Source: Cryptomeria japonica
Lineage: Eukaryota; Streptophyta; Pinopsida; Cupressales; Cupressaceae
NCBI RefSeq assembly: GCF_030272615.1
Contig: NC_081410.1
Location: forward strand, 503,092,442 to 503,156,441
Length of the DNA stretch: 64,000 nucleotides
Reading direction: 5' to 3'
Positions 59,634-64,000 of this stretch are shown here, one piece after another (position 1 is the first letter of the stretch; each line of letters opens with the position of its first letter). The translations under genes and the position numbers were made by a program. A model generated the notes under the pieces. That model saw only the letters and a program-made list of their open reading frames with translations. It searched no databases and was not told the DNA's origin.

Positions 59634-61352
59634 TTGGAAGCCTGAGGGCAGGACTCCTTGATAGTTTGTTGCCTTCCATCAGCTATATTTTTCTTACTCT
59701 CCTGGTCCCTATGCCATTTCATAGTTTTGCGTCCCAGTGGGGATCTTGAGGCCCCAAAATCAGCCTTAGATCTAGTTCTGGTTTTTACTCCATTAGGACC
59801 TCCTGCCTTCTTGGTTTTAATTTTCTTTCCATTTCCTATTGTGTTTTCTTCTTGTTGTTTTGCTCTAGATTCATCTTGCATGTTGCTCCATAGATCTTCT
59901 CTTTTCTGGGATGAAGTGGTCATATCAACTTCTATATTCCAAAATAAGGCATTTAAGTTTGCTTGCAGCGACCCAAACTTGTTACTCCTTCCAATTTTAT
60001 TTCCTGTTCTTGAAACTCTTCCTCTAAACAGGGTTCATCTTTCTTTGATATGGGTTCATGAAGATCCTCAGGATGAAAGTCAGTGATATCCTCAATCTCA
60101 CCATCTTCAAGTGTCTCTTCACTGATTTCATTCTCCTTCGCCTGTGACTGTAGAGCCTCAAAGGTATTGCTTATTTTGATCTCAAACTCCTTGGTTTCAT
60201 TCTTTTTGTTCCCCTTCAGGGGGGGTCTTTAGGAGGGTCAGTGGTATCAGCTTTCAGGTGTTCTGGTATGTTTACCAAGTTTCCACTTTTTTCTTCTAAC
60301 TTGTTGCAGTCTTTGTTGTTATTTTTTTCTTTCCAAACCAGTTTGTGAATGTTTTTTTCTTTCATCACAGGTCTTTTAGGGTTGTTGGGGCAAGCCTTAG
60401 CCCAGTGACCTTCTTTTTTGCAGGAGAAGCACACAAAAGGGAGAGATTCAAATTCAATGGCTTGTTCCCATAACCCAAGTTTGGAGTTTATGTCAATAGT
60501 ACTTGGGAGATCCATATTCTGTGATATGTTGACGCAGATGCGTGCATACACCAGCCTCTTGCGAGCTACTATCATTGGGTCTATCTCAACAAGATCCGCA
60601 AAGGAGTTAGCGATTCCTGAGAAAACATCCTCCACCCAGTATTCCAATGGCAGCCTAGGCAACCTAACCCACACCAAAGCAGATTCAAAGAAAGAGTCAT
60701 TGAGTTCCATATTAGGGGACCATTTTCTAATAGAAAGAGAGGATTTACCAAACATCCAGGGGCCACCACTTAACATCGCTTCCAAATCTTCCCCACATGA
60801 AAAAGAGAACACAAAAATGCCTCTAGGCAGGGCAGAGACTTCAACCTATCCTTTCATTCTCCATTCTCTCTTAACAAAGGACCTAACATCCTCAATATTA
60901 GGTCGGGGTCCAACAAATTTCCCCACTAGAGAAAGAGTCATTAAAGAGATACTATGATCAATAACTAAATCAGGAATCTCAATCACAAATTTAGCTATTC
61001 TAATATCTAATATATCCTTGACAAAGGGGAAAGATGATCTACTAGTCAGTTTACCATATGCTTGTCTTGAGAAGAGACTATCCCAAGGTTTAGGTATTCG
61101 CCCCTCCTTGATATTTTCTGAGTCAATCTTCACCGCCTCGGGGCTTGAATCTTGAGAATCTTTTCAGTTTTTGGGATCAGGAGGAGGGTCCTGTGTTCGT
61201 GGGTCCCCATCCTGCCTTCCATCCTCATCATTAGATGCTTGTCCTTGAGCTGCAGTGGAGTCAGAACCAGAGGAACCAACATCGTTGTTCCCTCCATTTC
61301 TCGATTTCAAATTTCCCACTGCAAATGTTGTTCCCTCCGCTATTCCCTCCAT
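59630..61352 (-). pseudogene. LINE ORF1: DUF4283-like, CCHC protein
   Basis: ATG 61352 (MEGIAEG). One frame to 60216 with stops near 61162 and 60849, then frameshifts (one in a G7 run near 60220) to the TGA at 59630-59632. The DUF4283-like domain is at about residues 100-220: SLVGKFVGPRPNIEDVR, FVFSFSCGEDLEAML, PWMFGKSSLSIRKW, VWVRLPRLPLEYW. It is followed by VYARICV and the knuckle CFSCKKEGHWAKAC (60391-60432). The tail is Lys-rich. This is the usual ORF1 of plant L1-type LINEs, an RNA-binding protein. Confidence 0.85.
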
Positions 61353-61358
61353 TTCTCC

Positions 61359-61376
61359 TAATACTTTTTGAAAGTT
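61359..61376. repeat. LINE target-site duplication, right
   Basis: TAATACTTTTTGAAAGTT, identical to 53424-53441. Confidence 0.9.
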
Positions 61377-61436
61377 GATATAAGGGTGCTATCCCCTTTA
61401 AAGATAACTCTTACCATTAAAAAAAACAAAAAAAAA
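61377..61436 (+). other. 3' end and poly(A)-like tail of the plus-strand fragment
   Basis: GATATAAGGGTGCTATCCCC and onward, typical of a LINE 3' UTR end, followed by A8-C-A9 at 61418-61436. It continues the fragment that stops at 53423. Confidence 0.65.
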
Positions 61437-62191
61437 CAAGAGAAATAATAAATCAAAACCATTTAATAAATAACCTCATGGGCAAAATAGAAATACAAAA
61501 GCTAATAAATCAAAATCAATATAAAATAAATATCACAACTATATAAATAAACAAATAAATAATAATCAGAAGGCTCAATAAATAAATAAAATAATGCCAC
61601 AAGACAATTCAACTGCGACTAGACTAACTAGGATATCAACTAGGACCTAGAGTATAAGGAAGTAAACTTATATCAGCTCCAACAACATGTCATTGGGATA
61701 AGACACGCTAGGACCTATGAGACCAGGTGGAGTTGATGCCTACTACCTACAATCCTGCAACCACCATTAACTATGATACAACATATACAATGATATATAA
61801 TAAATAATCAGGCAATCGACAAAGAATCACAACATCATATCATGCTCGTAGTGAGTGGTATGACATCGTCCCTATCACGAAGACACTAGAAAACAATCAC
61901 AATCATCATAGCATCAACTCAATCATCATGATCATATAATAGGGTTAGCATAATCATAATATCATTAAAATCCCATAAGCAAAAGAAATCCATCATGAAC
62001 CATGAACACATATAAGATCATCAAGTAAATCCATCATCATCATAATCCAAGATATGTCAATCATTCATAAGAGCCATCATGTAAAATATGTCAATATAAA
62101 ATGTCTATCATCATCCATAACATCTAATCATATATATAAAGTCATAAACATCAATCCAAACACCACATAAGAGTCTGTATAAGGCACTACA
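61437..62191 (-). repeat. Chr2 5' LTR, piece 2
   Basis: Aligns with 30139-31013 and 47500-47651, with a deletion of about 260 bp after 61594. The first about 150 bp repeat what already lies at 52297-52460, left of the inserted fragment. It ends CACTACA at 62191, the outer LTR edge. Confidence 0.7.
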
Positions 62192-62471
62192 TCCAAACAA
62201 TCATAAGCATCATAGATGCAAGATCCTAAGGAATTTTGTAAAAATGGAAAAGTAATTGTATAAAACTACCATATTGCATGCACAAATATTACACAAACTT
62301 TGGCAACTTCACCATAAAAGATGTAAACAATTAGCACTTTGTTGAATTTCATCAAATAGTCCAAATTTTAAAAATAGAAAATATAAATGCATCACCATCC
62401 AAGGTGAAGAAATAGAAATTTATGGACATGTGATAGATGTTCATAAGACACGCACACTAAAAATTAATATT
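62192..62471. other. AT-rich gap, nothing recognised
   Basis: Sequence between the Chr2 LTR end and the next LTR. No ORF or repeat partner in the window. Confidence 0.4.
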
Positions 62472-63677
62472 TGTTAGATAGTTCAGATAACCAGAAGACA
62501 ACTAAGAGGGGGGCGAGGTGAATCAATTATCACAAATTATTGGAAGCATTAGCAATTTAAACTTTAATACTGAAACCCAAAACAATAATACCAGAGTAGC
62601 AGTTAATCCAATTAAGCATAAATAGTAATCACAGAATAAAAGCCATCAACACAACACCAAGATTTATACATGGAAAACCCGGTAAAGAGAAAAACCATGA
62701 TGGGAAGCCTACCCACAATCAGATAATACTTTTGCAGTAAGCATGTGAATTATAATGAAGGGGCTTGCACTTGCAGGAAGGCCAACAACCTAGAGCACAT
62801 TGATCATCACAAAAGGATCCTCACTAACTACATATAAATCCAGACAACAATCCAAAGAAGTGTTGAACTGCAAAAGATAGCATCTCCTATGCCAGAGTAC
62901 AGTTCCAGTTAAGCTCAATACCAGAGGACTAAATCCTCTTACATAAACCCAATTTGATCTTCAATGATCAACCAACTCATTTTCCTGAATGATATTACAT
63001 TCCTTGACCATGACCTCTTTCATTAACCATAATGATATACAATGAGATCTTACATCTATATATACAAAATCTCAACCATAAACAATTAGGTCAGCCACTG
63101 GACAATAAATCAATTACATAGTTACAAACAATTTTAACCTTAGACCAAACAAGTAATATCAACAAATCAGACATCCTAGAAATATATCAATAGGTCCTAT
63201 CCACACATTACATTAATGTCGGTCCATAACCTAGATCAATCAGGACCAAGTATAGGTCTGCACACTTCAACAATGATCTCCAACAGCCAAGTCTCGAACA
63301 TGATCACCAACAACATCCTTAAACTCCATCAGAAGCTACACCAACACCACTTATGCAATTCATCAAAGATCTCCACCAAAAGCTCTACTAGTGAAACCCT
63401 CGCTAGAACCAGAAACCAATCTTCTAAGTGATCAGGATAGTATCCAATCACCAGACCAAAACCAACTAACCAAATATGAGTATAAGTATTATGAACAATC
63501 CAATTCCATCGTCAGATTGTACCGGAGCCTACCGAATCATGCTGGATCCAAGTTAACCAAAAACCATTTAACCTAATGGGACCAAAACGGTATCGGTAAA
63601 GCATCCACATAACTAGTGTTGACATCAATGACAAAACATCAATGTAACACATAAACAATTCCACCAAATGGACAACA
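62472..63677 (-). repeat. LTR of a further element (NAL-4 or copia)
   Basis: TGTTAGATAG to CAACA, 1,206 bp. It carries the G tract then TGAATCAATT (62508-62530), TGGAAAACCC with AAAAACCATG (62670-62700) and GGCCAACAACCTAGAG. Same LTR type as CopA and the NALs. Followed by a PPT, so it is the 3' LTR of a minus-strand element that runs past the window. Confidence 0.85.
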
Positions 63678-64000
63678 ATCTCCCCCTTTGGCATTGATGG
63701 CAACACTAGATGTGAAAAACATCCAAGTACCAAGAAATGTCAAACAATTCTCCCCTTGTGGAAGATAGCCAACAATCTCCCACATATAGCTTTGAATATC
63801 AATAACTCTCCCCCTTTTCATATCTCTCCCTCTTTGACTTCTACTGTTTCTTCCTTTAACTTTTTCACATCAATATCTCTTCCCCTTTGACATCAATACC
63901 AGAAATCTGACAGAAATATCAAAGCAAAAGCATAAGCCTTTGAATCTCAAAACTGACTACTCCCCTTGAGCAGTAGCATCCCACATCAGTGTCAGAATGA
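63678..64000 (-). promoter_or_regulatory. PPT cluster at the start of the element's interior
   Basis: Main PPT 63678-63700 (minus strand CAATGCCAAAGGGGGAGAT). Further C/T-rich tracts on the plus strand near 63750, 63807, 63825, 63880 and 63960 give four to five PPT-like copies in 300 bp. No gene is readable before the window ends. Confidence 0.75.

Larger units (their letters stand above)
53442..61358 (-). mobile_element. LINE with three ORFs
   Basis: 7,917 bp between 18-bp direct repeats. On the minus strand: ORF1 (DUF4283-like plus CCHC), ORF2 (APE endonuclease, RT, RNase H), ORF3 (unknown), then a 3' UTR ending TTAATCAAA. ORF1 begins six bases from the upstream edge, so the 5' UTR is missing and the copy is probably slightly 5'-truncated. 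It lies inside the 3' UTR of the plus-strand fragment. Confidence 0.9.
27713..62191 (-). mobile_element. Chr2: old Ty3/gypsy chromovirus, exploded by insertions
   Basis: Own sequence survives in pieces: 3' LTR 27713-28602, 30139-31013 and 47500-47651; PPT 47652-47665; pol 47670-50672; 5' LTR pieces 51437-52505 and 61437-62191. The LTR pieces align in the same order with each other. Gag and the protease start are missing. Insertions: solo LTR, NAL-3 (with Chr1 inside), and the plus-strand fragment with the LINE inside. About 6.8 kb of Chr2 is stretched over 34 kb. The inner LTR edge near 51437 is uncertain; GACACCA just left of it could be a damaged PBS. Confidence 0.65.

Overview
This window looks like intergenic DNA from a large, repeat-rich plant nuclear genome. 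I see no intact host gene, no rRNA or tRNA gene, no CRISPR array and no bacterial-type operon. Nearly everything recognisable is a plant-type retroelement: Ty1/copia, Ty3/gypsy chromoviruses, a Tat-like gypsy remnant, a LINE, solo LTRs, and a set of LTR elements that lack pol. The AT-rich background, the depth of nesting and the decay of the reading frames fit a seed plant with a big genome, possibly a gymnosperm. That last point is inference; the sequence does not name the species.

Layout. 434-8450: a minus-strand Ty1/copia element (CopA) with gag-pol remnants, cut in gag by a solo LTR (6189-7251), its right LTR truncated. 8451-12663: NAL-1, a minus-strand LTR element without pol, its left end lost. 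12664-17263: remnant of a Tat-like gypsy (gag to protease), cut on its left by the NAL-1 LTR. 17264-24428: NAL-2, complete with two LTRs, PBS and PPT. 24429-27712: AT-rich DNA without recognisable genes. From about 27713 to 62191: one old minus-strand chromovirus (Chr2) burst open by later insertions. These are a 1.5-kb solo LTR (28603-30138), NAL-3 (31014-47494), a complete plus-strand chromovirus (Chr1, 36030-45675) inside NAL-3, a plus-strand polyadenylated fragment of unknown coding origin (52506-61436), and a nearly full-length minus-strand LINE (53442-61358) inside that fragment. 62472-64000: one LTR and the start of the interior of a further element (NAL-4 or a copia element).

Two things deserve most attention. 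First, NAL-1, NAL-2 and NAL-3 share an architecture: LTR, initiator-Met PBS, ORF1 (long coiled coil plus four CCHC zinc knuckles), a spacer with promoter-like motifs, ORF2 (a conserved protein of about 1,050-1,145 codons that I do not recognise), PPT, LTR. None has protease, integrase, reverse transcriptase or RNase H. They share LTR blocks, PBS and PPT with the pol-bearing CopA, which suggests that a copia element drives them. Second, the LINE carries a third ORF of about 628 codons, starting 26 nt after the RNase H stop, with an unrecognised conserved-looking domain, an acidic middle and a C-terminal coiled coil.

All coding regions are decayed. Most premature stops are TAG or TAA where the family has Gln or Trp, as expected from C-to-T change at methylated cytosines. 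Coordinates of LTR ends, PBS, PPT and target-site duplications were read directly; lineage names and the partner relationship are inference from family knowledge.
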